A stretch of DNA of 64,000 nucleotides, from contig NZ_JBDZDR010000001.1 of assembly GCF_040049255.1 (NCBI RefSeq), forward strand, positions 496,001 through 560,000, read 5' to 3'. A model generated the notes under the pieces. That model was not told the DNA's origin, ran no database searches, and was given only the letters and a program-made list of their open reading frames with translations. Shown one piece after another: positions 41,990-51,298 of this stretch. How positions within the stretch are numbered: the first letter of the stretch is position 1; each line of letters starts with the position of its first letter. The stretch is from Pseudaminobacter sp040049255. GTDB taxonomy: Bacteria; Pseudomonadota; Alphaproteobacteria; Rhizobiales; Rhizobiaceae. Made by a program: the position numbers and the translations under genes.

Positions 41990-44900
41990 TTAGCCGCCGG
42001 AGTCGTCCAGATTGCGCAGCAGTTCTTCTATCGATTCGGGATCGAAGGTGTTCGCCCCGCCGGGCGCCAGCTGGTTCGGCCTTGGCGGTGGCGGCAGGGG
42101 CTCTCGCTCGATACCGGGCGCCTGCTCCAACTTCTGCTCCGCGTCCGCCCTGGCCCTGGCCGCGGCTTCGGCCCTCGCTTTCTTCTCCGCCTCTGCCTTC
42201 GCCTTGGCCGCAGCTTCGGCTTCAGCCCGCGCCCTGGCTTCCGCTTCGGCCTTCTGCGCTGCCGTCTGCTCGGCGGCTCTCGCCTCGGCCTCGGCCTTGG
42301 CTTTTGCGTCGGCTTCCGCCTTTGCCTGGGCTTCGGCTGCAGCGCGTGCCCTGGCTTCGGCCTCTGCCTTCAGCCGCGCCTCCTCCGCCTCGCGCCGGCG
42401 CTTTTCCTCGGCCGCGCGTTCGCGTTCCTGCTGCAGCGAGGTGTAGTAGCGGGCCTCGCGGCGCAGGCGCTGCTTTTCCAGCACCTCCGCCTGCATGGCC
42501 TCAACTCTCGCCTGCTCGCGCTCCAGTGCGCGCTGCGTCAGGAACTGGCCGAGCGGATCGCTGTCCAGCGTCCGCTTCGGCGCGGCAAGCGGGCCCGTAA
42601 GGCTGAAGCGCAGGCTGGGTTCCGAGCCCACCAGCGCCTCGTCGCCGGGCGCGTAGGCGATCGTGCCGTCGGCTGCCACCGTGCCGGCATTGAGGTCGGC
42701 GCGCAGGTCGCTCGAAAGCCTCGCCTTCGGCGTTTCGAAGCTGAAGGGCGGCGCGCGCAGCACGCCCGCGGCCACGCTGAATGCAATGTCGGCATCACCG
42801 GCCGCCAAGCTCCCAGAAGCGACGATCTCCGGCGCGAAAGCCGCCGTGCGCGCCGCGTTGACGTCACGGCCGATGGCGTCTGCCTTTTCGATCAGGGTCG
42901 GCAATGCTTCGGGGTTGACCCCCGGAACCACGAGCCCTTTGAGCGAGGCCGTGCCCGAGCCGGAAAGCGCCGCGACCAGACCGCCCACCGACTTGCCGCT
43001 TGCCGAAAGCGCGGCGGCGATATCGGCGCGGCCCGCCAGCCCGGTTTCGGGCAGGGCCGCCGCGAGATCGGCACCATCCAGCTTTAGTTGGCCGGATACC
43101 AGGCCTGTGCCGCCGTTGTTCTTGATCTCGAACAGCCCCTTGAGCCGGCCATCGAAGAGCTTTGCCTCCACATCGGAAAGCCGCAGTCCCTCCTCGTCCA
43201 GCTTCAGCGCAAGCCGGGCATCGTGGGCGGTGTTCGTTCCGGCTGTGATGATGTTGGCAACCGTGAGGTCGAGATTGGCGGCAAAGGGCGCCAACGGCTT
43301 CGGCTGGAAGGCAACCTCCGACCAGCCCTTGCCGGTGGACGCAACCGCCTGCTCGCCGAGCACCATCGCAATGGCCGGATCGAGGTTCAACTCGTCCAGC
43401 GCCAGCGCGCCGGTCAGCTGCGGCACGCCGTTCTTCGCCTGAACATTGACCGCGCCCGAAACCGCGCCCTCGTTGACAGCGCCTTCGATCTTGTCGAGCA
43501 CCAGCAGGCCGCTTTCGTAGTCGGCCTCGGCGGAGAGCGTCAGCGGCGTGCCCATGCCCATGCCGGGCAAGCCGAATCCCACCGTCATCATCCACGGCTC
43601 GATGTCCTGCGCATCCAGCTTCACGTCGCCTTTCGCGCGCGCCTGCTCCTCGGAATAGCCCGTCGTGCCGTCGAACGAGGCTGAAAAGCCGTCGCCGCCG
43701 AAGCGGAAACTCGTGTCCAGTCCGCCCGCCGCCGTGCCCTTGGCAGAGAGGGAAAGCTCGCCGGGGCCCGTCAGGCCGAGCGGCAGCGTCGGCAGGCCGG
43801 CGAGCGCCAGCAGCGTGGTGGCGTCGTCATTGTGCGCCGACAGCGACAGGTCGAGCGGCGCGCGGTCGAGTTCGTCGGGTGTACCCTTGGCCGAAAGCGA
43901 GGCGGAGATCGCCGAGCCGCCGGCACTGCCCTCCACGCTCAGTGTCAGCCCGGTGTCGCCCTCGCCGTTGGCCACAGCGCTGGCCACCACATCGATGCGC
44001 GCATCCTCGAACAGGCCATGATGCGCGGCCGCGCGAGAAGCCAGGCCCGCCAGCAGCAAGTTTTCCGGATAGTGCTGCGCCGCCAGCCCGATCAGCGGGG
44101 CCAAGTCGACCGAAACGATCGAGGCGTCCAGATTGCCGGTCGGGCTCTGGGGAAAGTCCTTGATCCGGCCCGTCGCGCTCAGCGAAGCACCGGCCAGCCC
44201 CTCGACCGACAGCCGGTCGATCTCCAGCAGGCCGCTGCGCAGCCTCAGCGCCGTGTCTATTCTGTCTGCGGTAAGCCCGCCGGCCGAAACCGGCCCCGCC
44301 TTGATGTCGAAATCGAGGTCGCGGTCGGCAAAACGGTTGGCGCCCTTGTCGCTGACGAAGAGCGAGGCGAAGGCCGAAAGCCCGTCAACGTCCAGCGCCT
44401 CGCCGTCGAGCCTGATCGCAACCGATGGGCGCATGTCGGCCGGCTGCCGGCTGTCGATGCGGCCGGAAAACTTCGCCTTGCCGAGCATCAGTTCGAGGTC
44501 GTCGAAGACCTGGCGTTGCTCGGTCATGTCCACATTTGCCTTGAAGCCGGCGGCAGGCAGGCGACGGATCGCCTCATCGACATCAGAGGCCACCCAGGCG
44601 GCAAAGCCGGAAGGCTGCCCCACCGCAAGCAGCAGCGAACCTTTGAAGCCCAAATCGCCGTCGGTACGCAACAGGCCATCGGCCTCCAGCGTCGTGCGGC
44701 CTGGCAATGTCGCGGCCAGCGACTTTACCGCCCAGCCGCCCTCGGCGGGCTCGGCCGACAGGCGCACGTCACGCACCGTGGTGTCGCCAGCCACGATCGC
44801 CGGAAGATTGACTTCGATGCTGCCGGGCATGCCAGGCTTTGGCAGGTTGGAAAGCGCCTTTTCCAGCGCGGAGATGCGCTCCGCCAGCGTCAGCCCCGCG

Positions 44901-45913
44901 TCGGTTTCGTCGCCGGCGACCGCTTCGTCGAAGCGCACCTGCGCGCCCTTGGCCTCAATGGAAAAGCGCGGCGCAGTGCCGAGATCGATGAAAGCCGTGC
45001 CGTCGGCCGTATAGGGGTTGTCCAGCGGCCCGGTTTCGAAACGGAAATTGTCGATGCCAAGCTTGCGGTGGTCGAGCGAGAACTGGCCGTTCAGCCGGAA
45101 GCCCGGTTCGGCTTTCAAGCCTGCCGCCTTGACCATTTCGCCGTCGCCGCCGCGCAGTTTTTCCGCCGCACGCTCCTCGCCGAGGATCTTGAACTGGCCC
45201 GAATAGAGCGCAGCACCGTTTTCGATCCGGGCATTGCCGTCGGCCTCGATGGCGACCGGATAGTGCTCGGGCTCAGCCCTCACCTTGACGCGCAGCTGGC
45301 CGCTTTCCTCGTCAAACGTGCCGGTGGAGGCAGAAATTGCGGTCCGCATGCCGTCCACCAGTGCTGTACCGTTGGCCCGCCACGGACCGGCAAGCGACTT
45401 GGCCGAGATTTCCGTATTGATCTCGGCCAGGCGATGCTCGCGCCCGCCGGCAGCGTGGCGGATCACGACCTGCCCGTCGGTGATGGTCAGCTTTTCCAGC
45501 GCGATCCGCTTCGGGTCGAAGGGCGAAGACGGCCGCATCGCCCAGTCGACCGTGCCGTCGGCCGCGATGTCGATCGTCGCCCTCGGACGCACCAGCCGCA
45601 TGTCGAAGATCAGCAATTCGCCGCGCATGAATGGCGCGAGCTCCGCATCCATCGAGAATTTTTCGACCGTCATTGCGGGCTCGCCCTTGGCAGAGCCGCC
45701 CACGGCGACATCCGAGAAGGTTACCGACGGAAACGGCAGCAGGCGCGCAGTGGCGGCCCCTTCCACCGTCACCTGGCGCCCGAGAATCACGCTCGCCTCA
45801 CGCTCGAAATCGGCGCGGTAGGAGGTCCAGTCGACAAAATACGGAGCCACCAGCGCCGCAGTCAGCGCCAGTACGATCAATCCGCCCACAAATACAAAAA
45901 GTCGGGCCAGCAT
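41990..45913 (-). CDS. Large AsmA-family envelope protein with TolA-like tail
   Basis: A 1307-residue AsmA-like protein, the largest gene in the window. One N-terminal membrane helix (LFVFVGGLIVLALTAALVAPYFV) anchors it, followed by the AsmA start WTSYRADFEREASVILGRQVTVEG and a long beta-rich periplasmic part. AsmA-like proteins are proposed bridges for lipid transport between the membranes. Residues ~1160-1300 are an extreme Ala/Glu/Lys/Arg coiled coil built on KAEAEARA-type repeats, like TolA domain II. ATG 45913 is chosen because the earlier frame lacks the membrane helix context. Confidence 0.9.
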   Translation of the reverse strand: MLARLFVFVGGLIVLALTAALVAPYFVDWTSYRADFEREASVILGRQVTVEGAATARLLPFPSVTFSDVAVGGSAKGEPAMTVEKFSMDAELAPFMRGELLIFDMRLVRPRATIDIAADGTVDWAMRPSSPFDPKRIALEKLTITDGQVVIRHAAGGREHRLAEINTEISAKSLAGPWRANGTALVDGMRTAISASTGTFDEESGQLRVKVRAEPEHYPVAIEADGNARIENGAALYSGQFKILGEERAAEKLRGGDGEMVKAAGLKAEPGFRLNGQFSLDHRKLGIDNFRFETGPLDNPYTADGTAFIDLGTAPRFSIEAKGAQVRFDEAVAGDETDAGLTLAERISALEKALSNLPKPGMPGSIEVNLPAIVAGDTTVRDVRLSAEPAEGGWAVKSLAATLPGRTTLEADGLLRTDGDLGFKGSLLLAVGQPSGFAAWVASDVDEAIRRLPAAGFKANVDMTEQRQVFDDLELMLGKAKFSGRIDSRQPADMRPSVAIRLDGEALDVDGLSAFASLFVSDKGANRFADRDLDFDIKAGPVSAGGLTADRIDTALRLRSGLLEIDRLSVEGLAGASLSATGRIKDFPQSPTGNLDASIVSVDLAPLIGLAAQHYPENLLLAGLASRAAAHHGLFEDARIDVVASAVANGEGDTGLTLSVEGSAGGSAISASLSAKGTPDELDRAPLDLSLSAHNDDATTLLALAGLPTLPLGLTGPGELSLSAKGTAAGGLDTSFRFGGDGFSASFDGTTGYSEEQARAKGDVKLDAQDIEPWMMTVGFGLPGMGMGTPLTLSAEADYESGLLVLDKIEGAVNEGAVSGAVNVQAKNGVPQLTGALALDELNLDPAIAMVLGEQAVASTGKGWSEVAFQPKPLAPFAANLDLTVANIITAGTNTAHDARLALKLDEEGLRLSDVEAKLFDGRLKGLFEIKNNGGTGLVSGQLKLDGADLAAALPETGLAGRADIAAALSASGKSVGGLVAALSGSGTASLKGLVVPGVNPEALPTLIEKADAIGRDVNAARTAAFAPEIVASGSLAAGDADIAFSVAAGVLRAPPFSFETPKARLSSDLRADLNAGTVAADGTIAYAPGDEALVGSEPSLRFSLTGPLAAPKRTLDSDPLGQFLTQRALEREQARVEAMQAEVLEKQRLRREARYYTSLQQERERAAEEKRRREAEEARLKAEAEARARAAAEAQAKAEADAKAKAEAEARAAEQTAAQKAEAEARARAEAEAAAKAKAEAEKKARAEAAARARADAEQKLEQAPGIEREPLPPPPRPNQLAPGGANTFDPESIEELLRNLDDSGG

Positions 45914-46048
45914 CTCACTCCGACAAATCGCCCCAAAACGCTCCTGCACTCTACCCGTATGAGCGTGTCGATAAAGAGGCATCTTGGCCGGATGCACAGA
46001 ACCCGCCCGCCCGCACGATGGGGCACCTCGGTTGGCGGCTGCCTCCGA

Positions 46049-46585
46049 TCAAAGCGCGTGATGGCCGCGCGTGTCGCGCTTGGCCTGCGCGACCTTGCCG
46101 GCCTTGCGCTGGCGGCCAAGCTCCATCGGCCGGATCAGGTTCTTGGTCTTGCCGCTTTCCACCGCGCGCATGCCGCTATGTGCATGGCGCGTGTTGAAGT
46201 CCGCCTCCCGCGCCTCAGCCTGCTGCTTCATGGCCAGCGCCCGGCGAGAGTTCTCGATCTGCTGCATGCTTGCCGCGAGTTGCTGGCGGCGCTCCACCTC
46301 CGTATTCACGCGCCGCATGGCCATGGCAAGCACAGCAAGCTTGGTGCGGGAGCCCGCATCGCCGGTCACGGGCTTGGCGCCTTTCGGCACCCCCTTGCCG
46401 CGGATTTCGCGGCGGCGGCGAAACACATCGCCTTGCGCCTTGTCGCGCCGCTCGCGCATCAGCTTGACCAGGTCGTGGAGTTCGGCGTCGGAAAGGTTCT
46501 GGATTTGCGGGTGGTGGGACTTTTCCACCAGCTCGCGCTCGTCGCCGTTCAGGGCCCGGGCTTCTTCCTTGCGTGAAATCGCCAT
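46049..46585 (-). CDS. Hypothetical basic coiled-coil protein
   Basis: A 178-residue, strongly basic, helix-rich protein. I do not recognise a named family. The N-terminus ISRKEEARALNGDERELVEKSHHPQIQNLSDAELHDLVKLMRERRDKA looks conserved and regular, and the rest is rich in Arg/Gln, suggesting nucleic-acid or ribosome contact. There is no signal peptide or membrane helix. ATG 46585 follows a GCAAGCGAG stretch. Clean codon structure and good spacing to neighbours support a real gene. Confidence 0.7.
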   Translation of the reverse strand: MAISRKEEARALNGDERELVEKSHHPQIQNLSDAELHDLVKLMRERRDKAQGDVFRRRREIRGKGVPKGAKPVTGDAGSRTKLAVLAMAMRRVNTEVERRQQLAASMQQIENSRRALAMKQQAEAREADFNTRHAHSGMRAVESGKTKNLIRPMELGRQRKAGKVAQAKRDTRGHHAL

Positions 46586-46694
46586 CTCGCTTGCTCCTTG
46601 TCGGTGCGCTCTTCCAGTCTGGAAATTTGGCACAATGCCGGAACGGTCAAGGGGCAAGGGCGCCAAGCGGTCGTCTTGTGGGTCCGCAGGTGCC

Positions 46695-48104
46695 TCAGCG
46701 CGGCAGGATCTTCCCAGGATTGAGGATGTTTTGCGGGTCCAGCGCAGTCTTGATCGAGCGCATGACGTCCACCGCCTCGCCGAGCTCATGCTCCAGGAAC
46801 CCCATCTTGCCCTGGCCGATGCCGTGCTCGCCGGTGCAGGTGCCGTCCATGGAAATGGCCCGCATGTTCAGGCGGCCGACGAATTCCTCGGCCTGTGCAA
46901 CTTCCCTAGGGTCGCTCGCATCCATCAGCACCAGAACGTGGAAATTGCCGTCGCCGACATGGCCGACGATCGGCGCGATCAGGCCCATGCCGGCAATGTC
47001 GGCCTCGGTCTCCGCGATGCACTCGGCCAGCCGCGAGATCGGTACGCAGACGTCGGTGGAAAGCCCCTTCGCACCGGGCCGCAACGTCAGCGAGGCCCAA
47101 TAGGCCTCGTGCCGCGCCTTCCACAACTTCGCCCGCTCCTCGGCCACGCTTGTCCAAAGGAACGGCCCGCCGCCATGCTCGGCCGCGATCTCGCCAAAGC
47201 TTTCGGCCTGCTCGGCCACGCTCGCCTCACTGCCGTGGAACTCCACGAACAGGCACGGGCTTTCGGGATAGTCGAGCCCTGAATGCTGCTTGATCGCCCG
47301 CATCTGCAACTGGTTGACCAGTTCTATGCGCGCCACCGGAATGCCCATCTGGATCGTCGCGATCACCGCGTTGCAGGCGGCTTCCACTGACGGGAACGGG
47401 CAGACGCCGCCCGAAATCGCCTGCGGGATGCCATAGAGTTTTAGGGTCAGCGAGGTGATGATGCCGAGCGTGCCTTCCGAGCCCACCAGAAGCCGCGTCA
47501 GGTCGTAGCCGGCCGCGCTCTTCTTGGCGCGCCGGGCGGTGGTGACCGCGCGGCCGTCGGCCATCACAGCCGTCAGCGCCAGGACATTGTCGCGCATGGT
47601 GCCGTAGCGCACAGCGTTGGTGCCGGATGCCCGCGTCGCCGCCATGCCGCCGAGGCTGGCATTCGCGCCCGGATCGATCGGGAAGAACAGGCCCGTGTCG
47701 CGCAGATGGGTGTTCAGCGCCTCGCGCGTCACGCCGGGCTCCACGACGCAGTCGAGATCCTCAGCATGGACGGCGAGGATGCGGTTCATGCGCGAGGTGT
47801 CGAGCGAGATGCCGCCGCCCGGCGCATTCACATGGCCCTCGAGCGAGGTGCCGGTGCCGAAGGCGATCACTGGCACGCGGTGCGCCGCGCAGGCCCGCAC
47901 CACTTCCTGCACCTCTTCCGTCGTTTCCGGAAACACCACGCCGTCCGGCGCCTGGGTAGGAATATAGGTGGTGGTGTGCGCATGCTGCTCGCGCACCGAT
48001 GCGCCCGTCTGCAGGCGCTCGCCGAAACGCTGCTTGAGGATGCCGAGCACGGCCGCGATGCCATCCTCGTCGCGTTCAACCATCGCCACGTCGCTAAGAG
48101 CCAT
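46695..48104 (-). CDS. FAD-linked oxidase, D-lactate dehydrogenase/glycolate oxidase GlcD type
   Basis: A 469-residue flavoprotein that oxidises a 2-hydroxy acid. The PCMH FAD domain is seen in VIAFGTGTSLEGHVNAPGGGISLDTSRMNRIL and SLGGMAATRASGTNAVRYGTMRDNVLALTAV; the C-terminal oxidase domain ends GEHGIGQGKMGFLEHELGEAVDVMRSIKTALDPQNILNPGKIL, typical of D-lactate dehydrogenase (cytochrome). ATG 48104 has GGAGG upstream. It is divergent from the thioesterase gene. The true substrate (D-lactate, glycolate or 2-hydroxyglutarate) cannot be told. Confidence 0.92.
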   Translation of the reverse strand: MALSDVAMVERDEDGIAAVLGILKQRFGERLQTGASVREQHAHTTTYIPTQAPDGVVFPETTEEVQEVVRACAAHRVPVIAFGTGTSLEGHVNAPGGGISLDTSRMNRILAVHAEDLDCVVEPGVTREALNTHLRDTGLFFPIDPGANASLGGMAATRASGTNAVRYGTMRDNVLALTAVMADGRAVTTARRAKKSAAGYDLTRLLVGSEGTLGIITSLTLKLYGIPQAISGGVCPFPSVEAACNAVIATIQMGIPVARIELVNQLQMRAIKQHSGLDYPESPCLFVEFHGSEASVAEQAESFGEIAAEHGGGPFLWTSVAEERAKLWKARHEAYWASLTLRPGAKGLSTDVCVPISRLAECIAETEADIAGMGLIAPIVGHVGDGNFHVLVLMDASDPREVAQAEEFVGRLNMRAISMDGTCTGEHGIGQGKMGFLEHELGEAVDVMRSIKTALDPQNILNPGKILPR

Positions 48105-48191
48105 GCTTTCCTCCGCTATTGGACCATGAGCGGCCGGCGAGAAGAGTCTAAGTGTGTTGCATTCAACAACCGCCAAATGAGGAAGCTGTCA

Positions 48192-48677
48192 ATGACCATC
48201 CAGGCCCCGTTCGTCTCCCAGGAGATGGAGATCGAGAAAGACTGGATCGACTATAACGGCCATCTCAACATGGCCTATTACAACGTGATTTTCGACCGCG
48301 GCTCCGACGGCGCGCTGGAGCTGCTGGGCATGGGGGCGGACTATGCCCGCGACCGCAAGCTCACGATCTACACGGCGGAAGTTCACATCTGCTACGTGCG
48401 CGAACTGCATCTGGGCGACAAGGTCACGGTCAGCTTCCAGCTCATCGACCATGACGAGAAGCGCCTGCGCGCCTATCAGGAAATCCGCCATGTCGACGGC
48501 TGGCTGGCCGCCACGTCCGAAACGCTGTCGCTGCATATCGACATGTCGGGCCCCAAGGTCGCCTCCTTCCCCGAAGACATCCAGGCCAAGGTCGACGCCA
48601 TGGGCGCAGCACACGCCGCCCTGCCGATGCCGGAGCGCGCCGGACGCTCCATCGGCATCAAGCGCAAGAACGTCTGA
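48192..48677 (+). CDS. Acyl-CoA thioesterase, hot-dog fold (4HBT-like)
   Basis: A 161-residue hot-dog thioesterase. The N-terminal EKDWIDYNGHLNMAYYNVIFDRGSDGALE carries the catalytic Asp/Tyr-Asn-His-Leu motif of the 4-hydroxybenzoyl-CoA thioesterase type, followed by TAEVHICYVRELHLGDKVTV. ATG 48192 has AGGAAG upstream. In several bacteria similar genes sit near carnitine catabolism genes; none is present here, so the substrate is unknown. Confidence 0.87.
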   Translation: MTIQAPFVSQEMEIEKDWIDYNGHLNMAYYNVIFDRGSDGALELLGMGADYARDRKLTIYTAEVHICYVRELHLGDKVTVSFQLIDHDEKRLRAYQEIRHVDGWLAATSETLSLHIDMSGPKVASFPEDIQAKVDAMGAAHAALPMPERAGRSIGIKRKNV

Positions 48678-48801
48678 GCGCCTAAGCCACCTTCCTGCGA
48701 CACCGCGCCGCTCACCCCGCGGCATGGCCGACGGCGGGCATCACGCGATGCCTGCCGCGACGGCGCATTTGCGCTGAACAAGCGCGGGAAATCGCGCCAA
48801 T

Positions 48802-48817
48802 CGTTAAAATTTTAACG
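48802..48817. repeat. 16-bp perfect AT-rich palindrome
   Basis: CGTTAAAATTTTAACG, with no spacer, in the gap before the small gene at 48959. Eleven bases later comes a second imperfect palindrome (AACCTTAAGGGTT, about 48831-48844). The local base composition is clearly AT-rich against the surroundings, consistent with a regulator binding site. Confidence 0.45.
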
Positions 48818-48958
48818 GAGAGTGACACATTAACCTTAAGGGTTTTTGCACAGTTTGAGCCAAGGGGCGGATTGATCCCACCCGCGTGGCGGGCACAATC
48901 CCGACGATTCGACTCAACGACCGGAACGGTGGCGGGCGGCAACGTTCGGAGAATTTGC

Positions 48959-49162
48959 ATGAAGATTGACGTGGCGCAGCTCTCCAGCCGCCTTGCATCC
49001 GACCACTCGATAAGTGACTACGATTTCTGGCGCGCGTTGAAGACAATAAACAACGAGCTCTATCGCATTGAACGTCTTCAGCTTCCTATCCCGATGAAGA
49101 TGATCTATGCCCGCGCCATCATTACATCTGCAAGAAACCAGCGACGCCGCAAGGTAAACTGA
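48959..49162 (+). CDS. Hypothetical small protein
   Basis: A 67-residue protein from ATG 48959, with CGGAGA ten bases upstream. The sequence MKIDVAQLSSRLASDHSISDYDFWRALKTINNELYRIERLQLP is mixed alpha/polar, ending in a basic tail (RNQRRRKVN). I recognise no family. There is no signal peptide or membrane helix. Palindromic AT-rich DNA lies about 140 bases upstream. Confidence 0.6.
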   Translation: MKIDVAQLSSRLASDHSISDYDFWRALKTINNELYRIERLQLPIPMKMIYARAIITSARNQRRRKVN

Positions 49163-49330
49163 ATATGTGCTTGCGCCGCCTGCAAAGCGCATGCGCCTCC
49201 GCAAGCCCTCCCCCTCCCGAAAAATCTGTTTTTGAAGCGAGCCCCGCCCGAGAGAATCAGGCCGCGCTCGCCCGCTTCGCGTTAACCAAGCAGGCGTGCT
49301 GGCGTTAACGAAGGTTGAGAGGCTTGCGCC

Positions 49331-50209
49331 TCACTCCGCAAGCTTTTCCTTGAGGAAGGCAATCGTGCGCCCCCATGCGAGATCGGCCGCCGCCTTGTTG
49401 TAGCGCGCTTCGGAGGTGTCGTTGTTGAAGGCATGCTGGGCGCCCTCATAGACGTAGATCGTGAACTTCTTTCCCTGCGACTCCAGCGCTTCCTTGTAGG
49501 GCTCGATGCCGGCGTTGATGCGCTCGTCCATGCCGGCATAGTGCAGCAATAGCGGCGCATGGATATTCGCCACGTCCTCGGTTTTGGGCTGGCGGCCGTA
49601 ATAGGCCACCGCCGCGTCGAGGTCCGGCGCGTTCACCGCCAGATCGTTGACCACGCCGCCGCCCCAGCAGAAGCCCACCGCGCCAACCTTGCCGTTGCCG
49701 CCGTCGATTTGCTTCAGATAGGCCACGGTGGCCAGCCCGTCCGCGACGGTCTGGTCGGGCGCGAGCCGGGAAAACATATCGCGCGCCTTGTCCTCGTCCG
49801 ACGGCGTGCCGCCAAGCGGCGAAAGGAAGTCGGGCGCCAGCGCGATAAAACCTTCCAGCGCGATGCGCCGCGCCACGTCGCGTATGTGCGGGTTCAGGCC
49901 CCGGTTCTCGTGGATGACGATGACCGTGCCGAGATTGCCGCCTGCGGCAGCCGGGCGCACCAGATAGCCCTTCATTTCGCCCTTGGAGCCCGGATAGGTG
50001 ATGTCCTGGCCCTTCACCCGCGCATCGTCCTCCGCAACGATCGCCGCCTGTGCAGCATTTGCAGCCAGCAGCGGCGCGATCGCGGCGGCTGCCGCGCCGG
50101 AGCCCGCCAGCTTCGTCAGCTTCTCCATGAAGCCGCGTCGGTCGAGCGTCAGATGCGTGTATTCGTCATAGGCGTCGATCATTGCCTGCGTAATGGCCGG
50201 TCTGTTCAT
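49331..50209 (-). CDS. Dienelactone hydrolase-family protein with Tat-type signal
   Basis: A 292-residue alpha/beta hydrolase similar to YghX. The first 55 residues contain a twin-arginine motif (RRGFMEKL) and an Ala-rich hydrophobic stretch, suggesting Tat export. The catalytic triad is visible: Cys in VGFCWGGGV near residue 175, Asp in AGMDERI near residue 225 and His in GAQHAFNND near residue 262. ATG 50209 has AGGAGGAAG upstream. The substrate is unknown. Confidence 0.9.
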   Translation of the reverse strand: MNRPAITQAMIDAYDEYTHLTLDRRGFMEKLTKLAGSGAAAAAIAPLLAANAAQAAIVAEDDARVKGQDITYPGSKGEMKGYLVRPAAAGGNLGTVIVIHENRGLNPHIRDVARRIALEGFIALAPDFLSPLGGTPSDEDKARDMFSRLAPDQTVADGLATVAYLKQIDGGNGKVGAVGFCWGGGVVNDLAVNAPDLDAAVAYYGRQPKTEDVANIHAPLLLHYAGMDERINAGIEPYKEALESQGKKFTIYVYEGAQHAFNNDTSEARYNKAAADLAWGRTIAFLKEKLAE

Positions 50210-50439
50210 CGCTTCCTCCTGCCTCCCGTTCCATCGAGCAAATATGCGAGCGACCGGCATGGTCCAGCCTCATCAAATTTTCGTCAATCGGTGTCAGCCC
50301 GGCGGCATCGCCACATCTCAGGGACAAGGCTTCTATTGCGGGCTCGCCATCTGGCGAACCAGCGCGTGTTTCCACAGCCGCTGTCGGCACAGCCTGATCG
50401 TGCCGGAACAGACGACAACGTCAACGAAGGAGAAGTGCA

Positions 50440-50733
50440 ATGACCTTCAGGACCTTGCTGTCAGCAAGCGCCTTGGCAGCCGGCGCAGCATTCATGGCAT
50501 TTCCCACCTACGGCTTCGCCGCCAACTCTACCGCCGCCCAGATAGTCCCCGTGGCAGCTACAACGAGCCCGAGCGGCCAGCAGCATCAGCCGCGCAAGAT
50601 GGGCTTCCGGCAACGCGTGCACGAATGCAAGGCCGAGTGGAAGGCCGACAAGGCATCCGGCAAGATATCGGGCAACGAAACCTGGAAGAAATACTGGAAG
50701 AACTGCAACATTCGGCTGAATACCAGCCAGTGA
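50440..50733 (+). CDS. Small secreted protein with a paired-cysteine motif
   Basis: A 97-residue protein with a clear signal peptide (LLSASALAAGAAFMAFPTYGFA, cleaved near residue 27). The C-terminal half has the motif ECKAEWKADKASGKISGNETWKKYWKNC, a Cys-x(n)-Cys pair around a conserved Trp pattern that recurs in uncharacterised alphaproteobacterial exported proteins. The cysteines could form a disulfide in the periplasm. It lies 10 bases before the next gene, so it is probably co-transcribed with it. Confidence 0.7.
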   Translation: MTFRTLLSASALAAGAAFMAFPTYGFAANSTAAQIVPVAATTSPSGQQHQPRKMGFRQRVHECKAEWKADKASGKISGNETWKKYWKNCNIRLNTSQ

Positions 50734-50743
50734 GGCCGCAACC

Positions 50744-51181
50744 ATGAACGCACAGGAAATCATAGTCGCGGTTTCGAACCAAAGCGGCCTCGACCAGGCC
50801 AGGGCGGAAATGGCCGTTGGCACCATATTGTCGATGTTCGAGCACGAGGCGGGCGAAGAGCGCGTCGCAGGGCTCTTTGCCGCCGTTCCCGGCGCGGAAG
50901 ACCTGGCGCATAGCTACGACGTCATGGCCGCCGCACAATCCGGCGGCGAAAGCGGCGGGCTTCTGGGTTCCATTACCTCGGCGATTGGCGGGCTTCTGGG
51001 CGAAAAGGCCGGCGCTCTGGTGAACGGCATCGCGCAGCTCCGCGCCAGCGGGCTCGACGCCGACCAGATCAAGCAAGCCGGACAGACCCTGTTCCAGAAG
51101 GCCGAACAAGCCGCCGGTCCGGATACGATCAAGCAGATCGTCGACTCCATTCCCGGGCTGAAGAGCCAGATCGGGCTCTGA
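50744..51181 (+). CDS. DUF2780/DUF937-like hypothetical protein
   Basis: A 145-residue protein without signal peptide. It opens MNAQEIIVAVSNQSGLDQARAEMAVGTILSMFEHEA, a helical domain, then a Gly-rich segment (GGESGGLLGSITSAIGGLLG), then another helical part ending VDSIPGLKSQIGL. The pattern is similar to DUF2780/DUF937-type proteins, but I cannot place it firmly. ATG 50744 directly follows the upstream gene. Confidence 0.6.
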   Translation: MNAQEIIVAVSNQSGLDQARAEMAVGTILSMFEHEAGEERVAGLFAAVPGAEDLAHSYDVMAAAQSGGESGGLLGSITSAIGGLLGEKAGALVNGIAQLRASGLDADQIKQAGQTLFQKAEQAAGPDTIKQIVDSIPGLKSQIGL

Positions 51182-51298
51182 TCCCGCCCCCTCCTCGCTT
51201 GCACGCGGAAGTGCCGGCCCCGGCCTTCCGCGTCAACCATGGGCACAAAACGGCAACATCGCTGGCCTTTCGGCCCCGAATCACTACATTCGGTGGAA

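Noticed and set aside
43832..46576. Very long open frame (over 900 codons) on the plus strand opposite the AsmA gene
   Set aside because: It is antisense to a clear AsmA protein; its translation is Arg/Gly/Gln-rich without family motifs, a usual effect of high GC and third-position bias.
48923..48946. GGAAC followed by CGTT before the small gene at 48959, resembling an EcfG promoter
   Set aside because: The spacer is 15 rather than 16-17 bases, and a start site there would fall downstream of the ribosome-binding site.
49319..49332. Small hairpin GAGGC-TTGC-GCCTC near the end of the dienelactone hydrolase gene
   Set aside because: Only five pairs and no T-run in either direction; not enough for a terminator.
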